Assembly: GCA_039000515.1 (NCBI GenBank) | Contig: JBCFYV010000852.1 | Location: forward strand, 41,672 to 105,671 | Direction: 5' to 3' | From: Timema cristinae | Taxonomy: Eukaryota > Arthropoda > Insecta > Phasmatodea > Timematidae | DNA: 64,000 nt | Part shown: piece after piece, positions 1 to 12,821 of the stretch | How positions within the stretch are numbered: the first letter of the stretch is position 1 | How the letters are laid out: each line of letters begins with the position of its first letter | The notes under the pieces: generated by a model | Told to the model about the DNA's origin: nothing | Seen by the model: only the letters and a program-made list of their open reading frames with translations | The model's database searches: none | Program-made: the position numbers and the translations under genes

Positions 1-3000
1 CAATACAACCTATCTCTATCTTGAGATAGTTATATCCAGTCTACCTCAATACAACCTATCTCTATCTTGAGATAGTTATATCCAGTCTACCTCAATACAA
101 CTTATCTCTATCTTGAGATAGTTATATCCAATACACCTCAATACAACCTATCTCTATCTTGAGATAGTTATATCCAGTCTACCTCAATACAACCTATCTC
201 TATCTTGAGATAGTTATATCCAATACAGCTCAATACAACCTATCTCTATCTTGAGATAGTTATATCCAATACACCTCAATACAACCTATCTCTATCTTGA
301 GATAGTTATATCCAGTCTACCTCAATACAACCTATCTCTATCTTGAGATAGTTATATCCAATACACCTCAATACAACCTATCTCTATCTTGAGATAGTTA
401 TATCCAGTCTACCTCAATACAACCTATCTCTATCTTGAGATAGTTATATCCAATACACTCAATACAACCTATCTCTATCTTGAGATAGTTATATCCAGTC
501 TACCTCAATACAACCTATCTCTATCTTGAGATAGTTATATCCAATACACTTCAATACAACCTATCTCTATCTTGAGATAGTTATATCCAGTTACCTCAAT
601 ACAACCTATCTCTATCTTGAGATAGTTATATCCAGTCTACCTCAATACAACCTATCTCTATCTTGAGATAGTTATATCCAATACACCTCAATACAACCTA
701 TCTCTATCTTGAGATAGTTATATCCAGTCTACCTCAATACAACCTATCTCTATCTTGAGATAGTTATATCCAATACACTTCAATACAACCTATCTCTATC
801 TTGAGATAGTTATATCCAGTCTACCTCAATACAACCTATCTCTATCTTGAGATAGTTATATCCAATACACCTCAATACAACCTATCTCTATCTTGAGATA
901 GTTATATCCAGTCTACCTCAATACAACCTATCTCTATCTTGAGATAGTTATATCCATCTACCTCAATACAACCTATCTCTATCTTGAGATAGTTATATCC
1001 AGTCTACCTCAATACAACCTATCTCTATCTTGAGATAGTTATATCCAGTCTACCTCAATACAACCTATCTCTATCTTGAGATAGTTATATCCAGTCACTC
1101 AATACAACCTATCTCTATCTTGAGATAGTTATATCCAATACCCTTCAATACAACCTATCTTCTTATCTTGAGATAGTTATATCCAGTCTACCTCAATACA
1201 ACCTATCTCTATCTTGAGATAGTTATATCCAGTCTACCTCAATACAACCTATCTCTATCTTGAGATAGTTATATCCAGTCTACCTCAATACAACCCTATC
1301 TCTATCTTGAGATAGTTATATCCAGTATTACACTCATAATACAACCTATCTCTATCTTGAGATAGTTATATCCAGTCTACCTCAATACAACCTATCTCTA
1401 TCTTTCTATCTTGAGATAGTTATATCCAGTCTACCTCAATACAACCTATCTCTATCTTGAGATAGTTATATCCAGTCTACCTCAATACAACCTATCTCTA
1501 TCTTGAGATAGTTATATCCAGTCTACCTCAATACAACCTATCTCTATCTTGAGATAGTTATATCCAGTACCTCATAACTCTCATCTGATGTTATATCCAC
1601 TCCTAATCACTATTCTATCTTGAGATAGTTATATCCAGTCACCTCAATACAACCTATCTCTATCTTGAGATAGTTATATCCAGTCTACCTCAATACAACC
1701 TATCTCTATCTTGAGATAGTTATATCCATCTACCTCAATACAACCTATCTCTATCTTGAGATAGTTATATCCAGTCTACCTCAATACAACCTATCTATCT
1801 TGAGATAGTTATATCCAGTCTACCTCAATACAACCTATCTCTATCTTGAGATAGTTATATCCAGTCTACCTCAATACAACCTATCTCTATCTTGAGATAG
1901 TTATATCCAGTCACCTCAATACAACCTATCTCTATCTTGAGATAGTTATATCCAGTCTACCTCAATACAACCTATCTCTATCTTGAGATAGTTATATCCA
2001 TCACCTCAATACAACCTATCTCTATCTTGAGATAGTTATATCCAGTCTACCTCAATACAACCTATCTCTATCTTGAGATAGTTATATCCAAGTCTACCTC
2101 AATACAACCTATCTCTATCTTGAGATAGTTATATCCAGTCTACCTCAATACAACCTATCTCTATCTTGAGATAGTTATATCCATCTACCTCAATACAACC
2201 TATCTCTATCTTGAGATAGTTATATCCAGTCTACCTCAATACAACCTATCTCTATCTTGAGATAGTTATATCCATACTACCTCAATACAACCTATCTCTA
2301 TCTTGAGATAGTTATATCCAGTCTACCTCAATACAACCTATCTCTATCTTGAGATAGTTATATCCAGTCACCTCAATACAACCTATCTCTATCTTGAGAT
2401 AGTTATATCCAGTCTACCTCAATACAACCTATCTCTATCTTGAGATAGTTATATCCAGTCTACCTCAATACAACCTATCTCTATCTTGAGATAGTTATAT
2501 CCAGTCTACCTCAATACAACCTATCTCTATCTTGAGATAGTTATATCCAATACACCTCAATACAACCTATCTCTATCTTGAGATAGTTTTATTATCATAC
2601 TACTCAAATACAACCTATCTCTATCTTGAGATAGTTTATATTCTCAATACAACCTACCTCTAATACATACCATTATCTCTATCTTGAGATAGTTATATTC
2701 CAGTCTACCTCAATACAACCTATCTCTATCTTGAGATAGTTATATCCATCTACCTCAATACAACCTATCTACTATCTTGAGATAGTTATATCCAGTCTAC
2801 CTCAATACAACCTATCTCTATCTTGAGATAGTTATATCCAGTATACCTTCAATACAACCTATCTCTATCTTGAGATAGTTATATCCAGTTACCAATACAC
2901 TATCCTATCTGAGATAGTATACATACCTATCATTCTATCTTGAGATAGTTATATCCAGTCTACCTCAATACAACCTATCTCTATCTTGAGATAGTTATAT

Positions 3001-6000
3001 CCAGTCTACCTCAATACAACCTATTTTCTATCTTGAGATAGTTATATCCAGTCTACCTCAATACAACCTATCTCTATCTTGAGATAGTTATATCCAGTCT
3101 ACCTCAATACAACCTATTCTTATCTTGAGATAGTTTATCCAGTCTACCTCAATACAACTATCTCTATCTTGAGATAGTTATTCCATTACCTCAATACAAC
3201 CTATCTCTATCTTGAGATAGTTATATCCAGTCTACCTCAATACAACCTATCTCTATCTTGAGATAGTTATATCCAATCACCTCAATACAACCTATCTCTA
3301 TCTTGAGATAGTTATATCCAGTCTACCTCAATACAACCTATCTCTATCTTGAGATAGTTATATCCATTACACTCAATACAACCTATCTCTATCTTGAGAT
3401 AGTTATATCCAGTCTACCTCAATACAACCTATCTCTATCTTGAGATAGTTATATCCAGTCTACCTCAATACAACCTATCTCTATCTTGAGATAGTTATAT
3501 CCAGTCTACCTCAATACAACCTATCTCTATCTTGAGATAGTTATATCCAATACACCTAAATACAACTATTCACTATCATGAGCTAGTTATATCCAGTCTA
3601 CCTCAATACAACCTATCTCTATCTTGAGATAGTTATATCCAATACACTTCAATACAACCTATCTCTATCTTGAGATAGTTATATCCAGTCTACCTCAATA
3701 CAACCTATCTCTATCTTGAGATAGTTATATCCAGTCTACCTCAATACAACCTATCTCTATCTTGAGATAGTTATATCCAGTCTACCTCAATACAACCTAT
3801 CTCTATCTTGAGATAGTTATATCCAGTCTACCTCAATACAACCTATCTCTATCTTGAGATAGTTATATCCAGTCTACCTCAATACAACCTATCTCTATCT
3901 TGAGATAGTTATATCCAGTCTACCTCAATACAACCTATTTCTATCTTGAGATAGTTATATCCAGTCTACCTCAATACAACCTATCTCTATCTTGAGATAG
4001 TTATATCCAGTCTACCTCAATACAACCTATCTCTATCTTGAGATAGTTATATCCAGTCTACCTCAATACAACCTTTCTCTATCTTGAGATAGTTATATCC
4101 AATACACCTCAATACAACCTATCTCTATCTTGAGATAGTTATATCCAGTCTACCTCAATACAACCTATCTCTATCTTGAGATAGTTATATCCAGTCTACC
4201 TCAATACAACCTATCTCTATCTTGAGATAGTTATATCCAATACACCTAAATACAACCTATCACTATCTTGAGCTAGTTATATCCAGTTACTCAATACAAC
4301 CTATCTCTTCTTGAGTAGTTATATCAGTCTACTCAATACAACTATCTCTATCTTGAGTAGTTATATCCAGTCTACCTCAATACAACCTATCTCTATCTTG
4401 AGATAGTTATATCCAATACACTCAATACAACCTATCACTATCTTGAGCTAGTTATATCCAGTCTACCTCAATACAACCTATCTCTATCTTGAGATAGTTA
4501 TATCCAGTCTACCTCAATACAACTTATCTCTATCTTGAGGTAGTTATATCCAATACACCTCAATACAACCTATCTCTATCTTGAGATAGTTATATCCAGT
4601 CTACCTCAATACAACCTATCTCTATCTTGAGTAGTTATATCCAGTTACCTCAATACAACCTATCTCTATCTTGAGATAGTTATATCCAATACACCTCAAT
4701 ACAACTATCACTATCTTGAGCTAGTTATATCCAGTCTACCTCAATACAACCTATCTCTATCTTGAGATAGTTTTATCCAATACACTTCAATACAACCTAT
4801 CTCTATCTTGAGATAGTTATATCCAGTCTACCTCAATACAACCTATCTCTATCTTGAGATAGCTATATCCAGTCTACTCAATACAACCTATCTCTATCTT
4901 GAGATAGTTATATCCAGTCTACCTCAATACAACCTATCTCTATCTTGAGATAGTTATATCCAGTCTACCTCAATACAACCTATCTCTATCTTGAGATAGT
5001 TATATCCAGTCTACCTCAATACAACCTATCTCTATCTTGAGATAGTTATATCCAGTCTACCTCAATACAACCTATTTCTATCTTGAGATAGTTATATCCA
5101 GTCTACTCAATACAACCTATCTCTATCTTGAGATAGTTATATCCAGTCTACCTCAATACAACCTATCTCTATCTTGAGATAGTTATATCCAGTCTACCTC
5201 AATACAACCTTTCTCTATCTTGAGATAGTTATATCCAATACACCTCAATACAACCTATCTCTATCTTGAGATAGTTATATCCAGTCTACCTCAATACAAC
5301 CTATCTCTATCTTGAGATAGTTATATCCAGTCTACCTCAATACAACCTATCTCTATCTTGAGATAGTTATATCCAATACACCTCAATACAACCTATCTCT
5401 ATCTTGAGATAGTTATATCCAGTCTACCTCAATACAACCTATCTCTATCTTGAGATAGTTATATCCAGTCTACCTCAATACAACCTATCTCTATCTTGAG
5501 CTAGTTATATCCAGTCTACCTCAATACAACCTATCTCTATCTTGAGCTAGTTATATCCAGTCTACCTCAATACAACTTATCTCTATCTTGAGGTAGTTAT
5601 ATCCAATACACCTCAATACAACCTATCTCTATCTTGAGATAGTTATATCCAGTCTACCTCAATACAACCTATCTCTATCTTGAGCAAGTTATATCCAGTC
5701 TACCTCAATACAACCTATCTCTATCTTGAGATAGTTATATCCAGTCTACCTCAATACAACCTATCTCTCTCTTGAGATAGTTATATCCAGTCTACCTCAA
5801 TACAACCTATCTCTATCTTGAGATAGTTATATCCAATACACCTCAATACAACCTATCACTATCTTGAGCTAGTTATATCCAGTCTACCTCAATACAACCT
5901 ATCTCTATCTTGAGATAGTTATATCCAATACACTTCAATACAACCTATCTCTATCTTGAGATAGTTATATCCAGTCTACCTCAATACAACCTATCTCTAT

Positions 6001-6748
6001 CTTGAGATAGTTATATCCAGTCTACCTCAATACAACCTATCTCTATCTTGAGATAGTTATATCCAGTCTACCTCAATACAACTTATCTCTATCTTGAGAT
6101 AGTTATATCCAATACACCTCAATACAACCTATCTCTATCTTGAGATAGTTATATCCAGTCTACCTCAATACAACCTATTCTATCTTGAGATAGTTATATC
6201 CAGTCTACCTCAATACAACTTATCTCTATCTTGAGATAGTTATATCCAGTCTACCTCAATACAACCTATCTCTATCTTGAGATAGTTATATCCAATACAC
6301 TTCAATACAACCTATCTCTATCTTGAGATAGTTATATCCAGTCTACCTCAATACAACCTATCTCTATCTTGAGATAGTTATATCCAATACACCTCAATAC
6401 AACCTATCTCTATCTTGAGATAGTTATATCCAGTCTACCTCAATACAACCTATCTCTATCTTGAGATAGTTATATCCAGTCTACCTCAATACAACCTATT
6501 TCTATCTTGAGATAGTTATATCCAGTCTACCTCAATACAACCTATCTCTATCTTGAGATAGTTATATCCAGTCTACCTCAATACAACCTATCTCTATCTT
6601 GAGATAGTTATATCCAGTCTACCTCAATACAACCTTTCTCTATCTTGAGATAGTTATATCCAGTCTACCTCAATACAACCTTTCTCTATCTTGAGATAGT
6701 TATATCCAGTCTACCTCAATACAACCTATCTCTATCTTGAGATAGTTC
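1..6748 (+). repeat. Sat46: 46-bp satellite array, plus orientation
   Basis: About 147 tandem copies of a 46-bp unit, with the left edge outside the window. The unit starts CTCAATACAACC and contains an inverted repeat CTATCTC / GAGATAG around the 6-base loop TATCTT; a shorter alternative hairpin is CTATCT-TG-AGATAG. Two monomer types differ just after TATATCCA: type A has GTCTAC and type B has ATACAC or ATACTT. They often alternate in the first kilobase, and type A dominates later. Some copies carry indels (for example near 1,570-1,620, 2,580-2,690, 2,890-2,940 and 4,290-4,350). No reading frame of note. The same family returns in reverse orientation at 21,728-25,510. Confidence 0.98.
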
Positions 6749-7032
6749 TAACCAGTCCACCGCATTCATTCTCATTGGATATGACAGTCAATACTCTGAA
6801 AATGGGTATAGAATATCCCATTCATGCTACATGTTCTGTCCACCGTAATCTAAAAGACTTGATTATCCTAAAAATTAATAGTGATAAGTACAAAGTATAC
6901 AACTCATTATTATGTAACCTCCTTCACTCTCCTGGATCCCCATGCCTTTTTGGCCCAAATATCTTCATAAGCACTTTGTTTTAGAATACCCTAAATTTGT
7001 TTTGGTCTTGTAAGATAAAAGACTACGTTAAA
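6749..7032. other. unique flank of Sat46, no gene seen
   Basis: Single-copy-looking sequence between the satellite edge and the LINE fragment. A 69-codon plus-strand reading frame lies here (6,775-6,984), but it has no recognisable motif and I do not consider it a gene. Confidence 0.6.
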
Positions 7033-7560
7033 TTATTGTTTTGTAAATACTGTGTTATTCTTAAGTGCTAATAACTTAATGATCGAGTAATAGCATGCAT
7101 TTACTGACTGTATTAATTTGCTTATGTTCACAATAATATCGTTATTGTTATTTAAAACTCTTCTTAAATATTTGAATTTTTTAACCCAGTCAAATGATAA
7201 GCTGTTCGCAGTAATCTCTAAATTATCGTCCTCAATCTGTGGTCTCTGTGTAATCATATATGCGGTCTTTTCAACATTCACTTCAAAACCTATTTCCTTA
7301 CCAGCCTCTTGTAAAATGTCTGCATTTCTTGCAACAGCTTCCTTAATATTTCCCAACAAAATTAAATCATCCGCTTACTCTGTATTGAACCATTTAATGT
7401 CAACCCTTACCCAATCTCTTGCATTACCCTGATAGCATATTCTAGGGTTCAATTAAAGAGTAACTGGGAAAGTGCATCTCCTGGTTTCAACCCATTATGT
7501 ATTTCGAAAGTATCTGATGACTAACATCCAACTCGTATCCACGAGTATCAGTCAAACATT
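7033..7560 (-). pseudogene. LINE (non-LTR retrotransposon) reverse transcriptase fragment
   Basis: Read on the minus strand, this is part of the palm domain of a non-LTR retrotransposon RT. The motif NGLKPGDALSQLLFN lies at about 7,515-7,446 and matches the G-x-K-Q-G-D-A-L-S-P-L-L-F-N block of LINE RTs. Further on is ADDLILLGN (about 7,374-7,345), the catalytic ADD box, then an open stretch of 108 codons (7,359-7,033) with the typical EAGKEIGFEVNVEKT segment and a FKYL(G/R) box. The Tyr of YADD is replaced by a TAA stop (7,375-7,377), and another stop follows LLFN, so this copy is dead. The N-terminal endonuclease and the element ends are absent. It resembles RTE/CR1-like insect and crustacean LINEs; the clade is not certain. 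Confidence 0.8.
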
Positions 7561-7965
7561 TCTGAATTTGTCTTGACAAGTTGTTTGGGTACCCAAGATT
7601 TAACTAAATGTTCATATTACTATTTATTTATTTAACAGAATCGTAGGCTGTATTGCAACCCACGTTTAGTTGATGAACCGTGTTGTTGTGTTCACACTTT
7701 TTTTCTAATATTGGCTGAGCAGTAAAAATGTAATTCATTGTTGATCTATTTAGTCGAAATCCACACTGGTGATCCCCAACTATTTCCTCTGCAGATCACG
7801 TCAATATCATTAAAATTATGTTGGATAACATTTTATAGCATGTTGGTAGCAGTGCTTACAACTGTTATAGTAGTTAATTGGCCACCTAGACAAGCATGTC
7901 ATCTTTTCCTCGCTTATTTCTACGTTTATTATAAAATATATACAGTGTCATTTTCATTCGAAAAA
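7561..7965. other. AT-rich intergenic, possible LINE remains
   Basis: Probably includes further decayed parts of the LINE just described, since motif-like pieces on the minus strand fade out gradually. An 80-codon plus-strand frame (7,738-7,980) has no recognisable domain. Nothing else seen. Confidence 0.4.
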
Positions 7966-8160
7966 ATCTCCATGGCGTAAATAACAATCGAGCCATACTA
8001 ACCAGGTGGCTACCATCTGTTGGCGAAAATACTTCCAATTTTTAAGGTATGTCGTGGGGTCTACGCAGCTAAGTCTCCAGCCTGAACCTGAAATTGCCGG
8101 GGATCGAACCCAGGGCCCTGGATTTGTAGCTAGGAGCTCTGACCACTGGACCATAGTGAT
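7966..8160 (-). mobile_element. tRNA-derived SINE (SINE-C), minus strand
   Basis: On the minus strand the sequence reads like a tRNA gene head. There is an A-box-like TGGTCCAGTGGTCAGAGC near 8,153-8,135 and a perfect B-box-like GGTTCGATCCCC near 8,110-8,099, with spacing typical of a tRNA. About 130 bases of unrelated body follow. No second copy was recognised in the window. The tRNA-like part is too diverged to fold as a functional tRNA with a CCA-ready acceptor, so I call a SINE rather than a tRNA gene. The 3' end is uncertain. Confidence 0.6.
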
Positions 8161-8649
8161 GGGCCCTCGATTCCTTTACATCTGTCGAATCCTTAAGGAT
8201 ATTCATAATTCGAGGGAATGAGAAATGTTCTGGTTCGATACACAACAATTAAAAGTATATTATGTATTTCATTGTTTCACGGTAAATTTGTTTTAGAGCT
8301 CTTATACTGCTTATTGTTGGTTCATAACCAACTAGAATTATCAAATGAACTTAACAACCAGGCCCCAGACCAGGATAACTACGATGTAATGTTAAAAGGA
8401 ATTATAGAAGGTTAATATAAGTTGGAATTATGTTTTTAATTAAAATTATAAGGAATGGAGTTGTTATAATATATAAGTTGGAATATTTTTATTATTATAT
8501 ATATATATGAAGGTGAATTGGAGATTCGAAGCTCATAGACTAGTGGACTCGTTTACAACCGACTCTCCCTAAGTAGACAACGGTTTCTTAATTTTCGTCC
8601 TCCTAAATCGTTTCAGACTGTTTACATTTCCTCACTTATCTTGAACTTG
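8161..8649. other. AT-rich spacer, no gene seen
   Basis: AT-rich DNA with a short (AT)n run near 8,498-8,508. A 65-codon frame (8,218-8,415) shows no motif. The last part grades into degenerate copies of the 28-bp repeat. Confidence 0.6.
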
Positions 8650-11036
8650 CAGAAGTACACTTACTTATATTCGCCATACTACTTACTCACTTGTTCTACG
8701 TATCTCTATCACTGTATTTGTCATTACTACTTACTCTCTTTGTCCTCGCTATAACTACTTACTCTTGTCCTCCATATTTACTCTTTTGTCTCTCGCTATA
8801 CTACTTACTCTTTGTCTCCAGCTATACTACTTACTCTTTGTCTCCGTAACTACTTACTCTCTTTGTCTCTCGCTATACTACTTACTCTCTTTGTCTCCCG
8901 CTATACTACTTACTCTCTTTGTTCTCCACTATACTACTTACTCTCTTTGTCTCTCGCTATACTACTTACTCTCTTTGTCTCCCGCTATAATACTTACTCT
9001 CTTTGTCTCTCGCTATACTACTTACTCTCTTTGTCTCTCGCTATACTACTTACTCTCTTTGTCTCCCGCTATACTACTTACTCTCTTTGTCTCTCGCTAT
9101 ACTACTTACTCTCTTTGTCTCTCGCTATACTACTTACTCTCTTTGTCTCCCGCTATACTACTTACTCTCTTTGTCTCTCGCTATACTACTTACTCTCTTT
9201 GTCTCTCCTCTATACTACTTACTCTCTTTGTCTCCCGCTATACTACTTACTCTCTTTGTCTCTCCTATACTACTTACTCTCTTTGTCTCCCGCTATACTA
9301 CTTACTACTCTTTGTCTCTCGCTATACTACTTACTCTCTTTGTCTCTCTCTATACTACTTACTCTCTTTGTCTCTCGCTATACATACTTACTCTCTTTGT
9401 CTCTCGCTATACTACTTACTCTCTTTGTCTCTCGCTATACTACTTACTCTCTTTGTCTCTCTCTATACTACTTACTCTCTTTGTCTCCCGCTATACTATT
9501 ACTCTCTTTGTCTCTCGCTATACTACTTACTCTCTTTGTCTCTCGCTATACTACTTACTCTCTTTGTCTCCCGCTATACTACTTACTCTCTTTGTCTCCC
9601 GCTATACTACTTACTCTCTTTGTCTCTCGCTATACTACTTACTCTCTTTGTCTCCCGCTATACTACTTACTCTCTTTGTCTCTCGCTATACTACTTACTC
9701 TCTTTGTCTCTCTCTATACTACTTACTCTCTTTGTCTCTCGCTATACTACTTACTCTCTTTGTCTCCCGCTATACTACTTACTCTCTTTGTCTCCCGCTA
9801 TACTACTTACTCTCTTTGTCTCTCGTCTATATCTACTTACTCTCTTTGTCTCCCGCTATACTACTTACTCTCTTTGTCTCTCGCTATACTACTTACTCTC
9901 TTTGTCTCCCCTATACTACTTACTCTCTTTGTCTCTCGCTATACTACTTACTCTCTTTGTCTCTCGCCTATACTATCCTTTTACTCACTCTTTGTCTCTC
10001 GCTATACTACTTACTCTCTTTGTCTCCCTATACTACTACTCTCTTTGTCTCGCTATAATACTTACTCTCTTTGTCTCCCCTATACTACTTACTCTCTTTG
10101 TCTCTCGCTATACTACTTACTCTCTTTGTCTCCGCTATACTACTTACTCTCTTTGTCTCTCGCTATACTACTTACTCTCTTTGTCTCCGCTATACTACTT
10201 ACTCTCTTTGTTCTCCGCTATACTACTTACTCTCTTTGTCTCTCGCTATACTACTTACTCTCTTTGTCTCTCTCTATACTACTTACTCTCTTTGTCTCCG
10301 CTATACTACTTACTCTCTTTGTCTCTCTCCTTATCTACTTACTCTCTTTGTCTCCCGCTATAATACTTACTCTCTTTGTCTCTCGCTATACTACTTACTC
10401 TCTTTGTCTCTCTCTATACTACTTACTCTCTTTGTCTCCCGCTATAATACTTACTCTCTTTGTCTCTCGCTATACTACTTACTCTCTTTGTCTCTCTCTA
10501 TACTACTTACTCTCTTTGTCTCCCGCTATGCTATTTACTCTCTTTGTCTCCCGTATACTACTTACTCTCTTTGTCTCTCGCTATACTACTTACTCTCTTT
10601 GTCTCCCGCTATACTACTTACTCTCTTTGTCTCCGCTATACTACTTACTCTCTTTGTCTCTCTCTATACTACTTACTCTCTTTGTCTCCCGCTATACTAC
10701 TTACTCTCTTTGTCTCTCGCTATACTACTTACTCTCTTTGTCTCTCTCTATACTTCTTACTCTCTTTGTCTCTCGCTATACTACTTACTCTCTTTGTCTC
10801 CCGCTATGCTATTTACTCTCTTTGTCTCCCGCTATACTACTTACTCTCTTTGTCTCTCGCTATACTACTTACTCTCTTTGTCTCTCTCTATACTACTTAC
10901 TCTCTTTGTCTCTCGCTATACTACTTACTCTCTTTGTCTCCCGCTATGCTATTTACTCTCTTTGTCTCTCTCTATACTACTTACTCTCTTTGTCTCTCTC
11001 TATACTACTTACTCTCTTTGTCTCTCTCTATACTAC
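8650..11036. repeat. Sat28a: 28-bp satellite array
   Basis: About 85 tandem copies of a CT-rich 28-bp unit, CTATACTACTTACTC then TCTTTGTCTCTCG. Common variants are CTCCCG, CTCTCT and CTCCG in the last positions. The first few copies (8,650-8,800) are degenerate and the rest very uniform. Because 28 is not a multiple of 3 and the unit lacks stops in all three forward frames, long plus-strand frames of up to 775 codons cross the array. They encode a 28-residue-period peptide rich in Leu, Tyr and Ser (SLYYLLSLS, ILLTLFVSRYTTYSLCL). I regard these as spurious. Confidence 0.97.
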
Positions 11037-12520
11037 TCTCGACACTGGGGATATTAACTGTGTGAGCCAGGCCGGAGTAGGGACTAAACTCGCCCCGTCC
11101 CCTTGCAACAAGCTGGAACTGCAATCTAGAACTCTCTAAAAGTTAGGGAGAAGGGGAAACGCGAGTCAGGCTCTATTATTATAGATTTTATGAAAAAATG
11201 TTTTTTTATATAAAAATAGTAAAAACATTAAGTTAGATTGTCTACACGTGGTTTTACGCTCATTCTTTAATTCTCTCACTGGCTCTTGAATAATTGAACG
11301 TGTAAGATAAATATTTATGTTTAAAATCCACTTGGATTGAATTTGTTTTATTTTCTAATTAATATCATATAACTGCATCACTTCTAGTTAACTATGTAAT
11401 TACATCACACATAAACAGAATTTTACTAAACTGGACACCAACCGATCCTGCATTCGAATCGATGGACTCTACATCTTAAAAAAAAAAAGAGCGTTTCACT
11501 TTCGCACCCGAGTCCGGCTACATTTTAACCAAGAGAGGCCGTTTATCTCAGCCCAAACCCCCTTATCACCTAGGTTGGTACACCCCTGCCTTTCTTCACC
11601 TTGTTTGGTTTGCACCACTGGGAATCGCACAAGTTCAAAGTGTGAAAAAGTTACCAGAAGCCTCTTGGTTTCTCCTTCCTGTCGACTCTGTGTAGTCAGG
11701 CTAGTAGCCCCCCCCCCCCCCTGTAGGGACAGGAAACAAATTAACTGGTGGTTCCTCAACCTTTAACGACAAAATGTACCCCTCGGTGGTAATCTGTAGC
11801 ACTTGAGCAGATGGACTGGGGTACCACGGATAGAATAGAGGAGCTTGGTTCTCCTCAGCTTGGCTTTTGGTCAGTGGACCCTCCAATTACGTCAAAAAGT
11901 TGATTTTGGTTCCCTGACTGAGCTCTAAATATTTAATTGTATTGTTTATTGTAATTTGTATGCACTAAGTTTTGCTTTATTTTTAAAATCATATAAAGTA
12001 AAAGTGGAAGCCTTGTACCCTCCAAAAAGGATACTTAACCTAACCTGACTTGACCTGACCTTACTTAAAAATGATGACACAGAAACAAATGAAAATGCCT
12101 CAGCCTAACACCTGCTCTTCGATGAGAGGGGAGAAATATTAGTATTTAGGGATGTCTCCAGATTCTGTCAGGACTCATTGCTAACATTTGTATTACATAC
12201 AACTTGTTAAACTGGATACAGAAACTGTTTGGAACTGCATTAGTGTATTGTTGTTATAGTTTCACCCACCAGTGTTTACATGGTTTATGTCGTCAAGCTC
12301 ACAATATTATGGATAACCGGGGATTGCAGATAGATGCTTTAATACTGGCTGTGTTTATTTTGGATGGTCCTCCACATGGGATTTAATCACTATAGTTTTA
12401 CACAGCCCCTATAAAGGAAAATGTGAGTGCATTTTCTTTCAACTACCCTTAGCTTAATTTGAGGGTGATATGAATGGTAATTCGATTAAAGTACAATATT
12501 TTTGCAGTTTCTGTGGTAAA
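11037..12520. other. intergenic DNA, no gene seen
   Basis: Contains a poly-C run (about 14 C) at 11,708-11,722 and scattered frames under 90 codons with no motif. Near 12,037-12,064 there is a short degenerate (AACCT)n tract of the kind CTTAACCTAACCTGACTTGA, related to the arthropod telomere repeat. Nothing else recognised. Confidence 0.6.
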
Positions 12521-12522
12521 GA

Positions 12523-12576
<54 letters not shown>
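12523..12576. repeat. (ATT)n microsatellite, SINE-A tail
   Basis: About 18 ATT triplets directly abutting the 3' end of a minus-strand SINE-A. On the minus strand they form the (AAT)n tail that also ends the other SINE-A copies. Confidence 0.9.
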
Positions 12577-12577
<1 letters not shown>

Positions 12578-12821
12578 GCACCGCGTCTTACTACCCATTC
12601 GGGTTATACGCACTTACGCTAATGTGTAATGGTAGGGTGATTGTGAGATGAAATGGAGGACCTACAGTTTAACGTGGAATCCGAACCACGGTGGAGGCCT
12701 GGCATTCCCCACATTCACAAGATGTCTTGTCAGAGATGAAGGAAGGGTTTGGTAATCAGATAAATCTGTGCCGGGACCGAGGATTGAACCCCGGCCGCCA
12801 GCACAGAAGTCCGACACCTTA
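12577..12821 (-). mobile_element. SINE-A copy, minus strand, 5' truncated
   Basis: Minus-strand member of a tRNA-derived SINE seen four times in this window. The B box GGTTCAATCC lies near 12,792-12,783 and is followed by a shared body (CCACCGTGGTTCGGATTCC, CTCCATTTCATCTCACAATC). The 3' tail is CATTAGCGTAAGTGCG, then ACGGGTAGTAAGACGCGGTG, then (AAT)n. The 5' end with the A box (CTGGTGGTCTAGGG in full copies) is missing. The sequence stops after the block TAAGGTGTCGGACTTC and runs directly into a SINE-B head. Confidence 0.88.

Noticed and set aside
1..6748. CRISPR-like array (regular repeat with short variable piece)
   Set aside because: The variable six bases fall into two or three types only, there are no unique spacers, and the context is eukaryotic.
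8099..8155. Functional tRNA gene on the minus strand
   Set aside because: A- and B-box-like blocks are present, but I cannot close a cloverleaf with a proper acceptor stem; a SINE head fits better.
8765..11139. Long plus-strand ORFs (up to 775 codons) encoding Leu/Tyr/Ser-rich peptides
   Set aside because: They follow the 28-bp unit of Sat28a in all three frames, with no start context or conserved domain.
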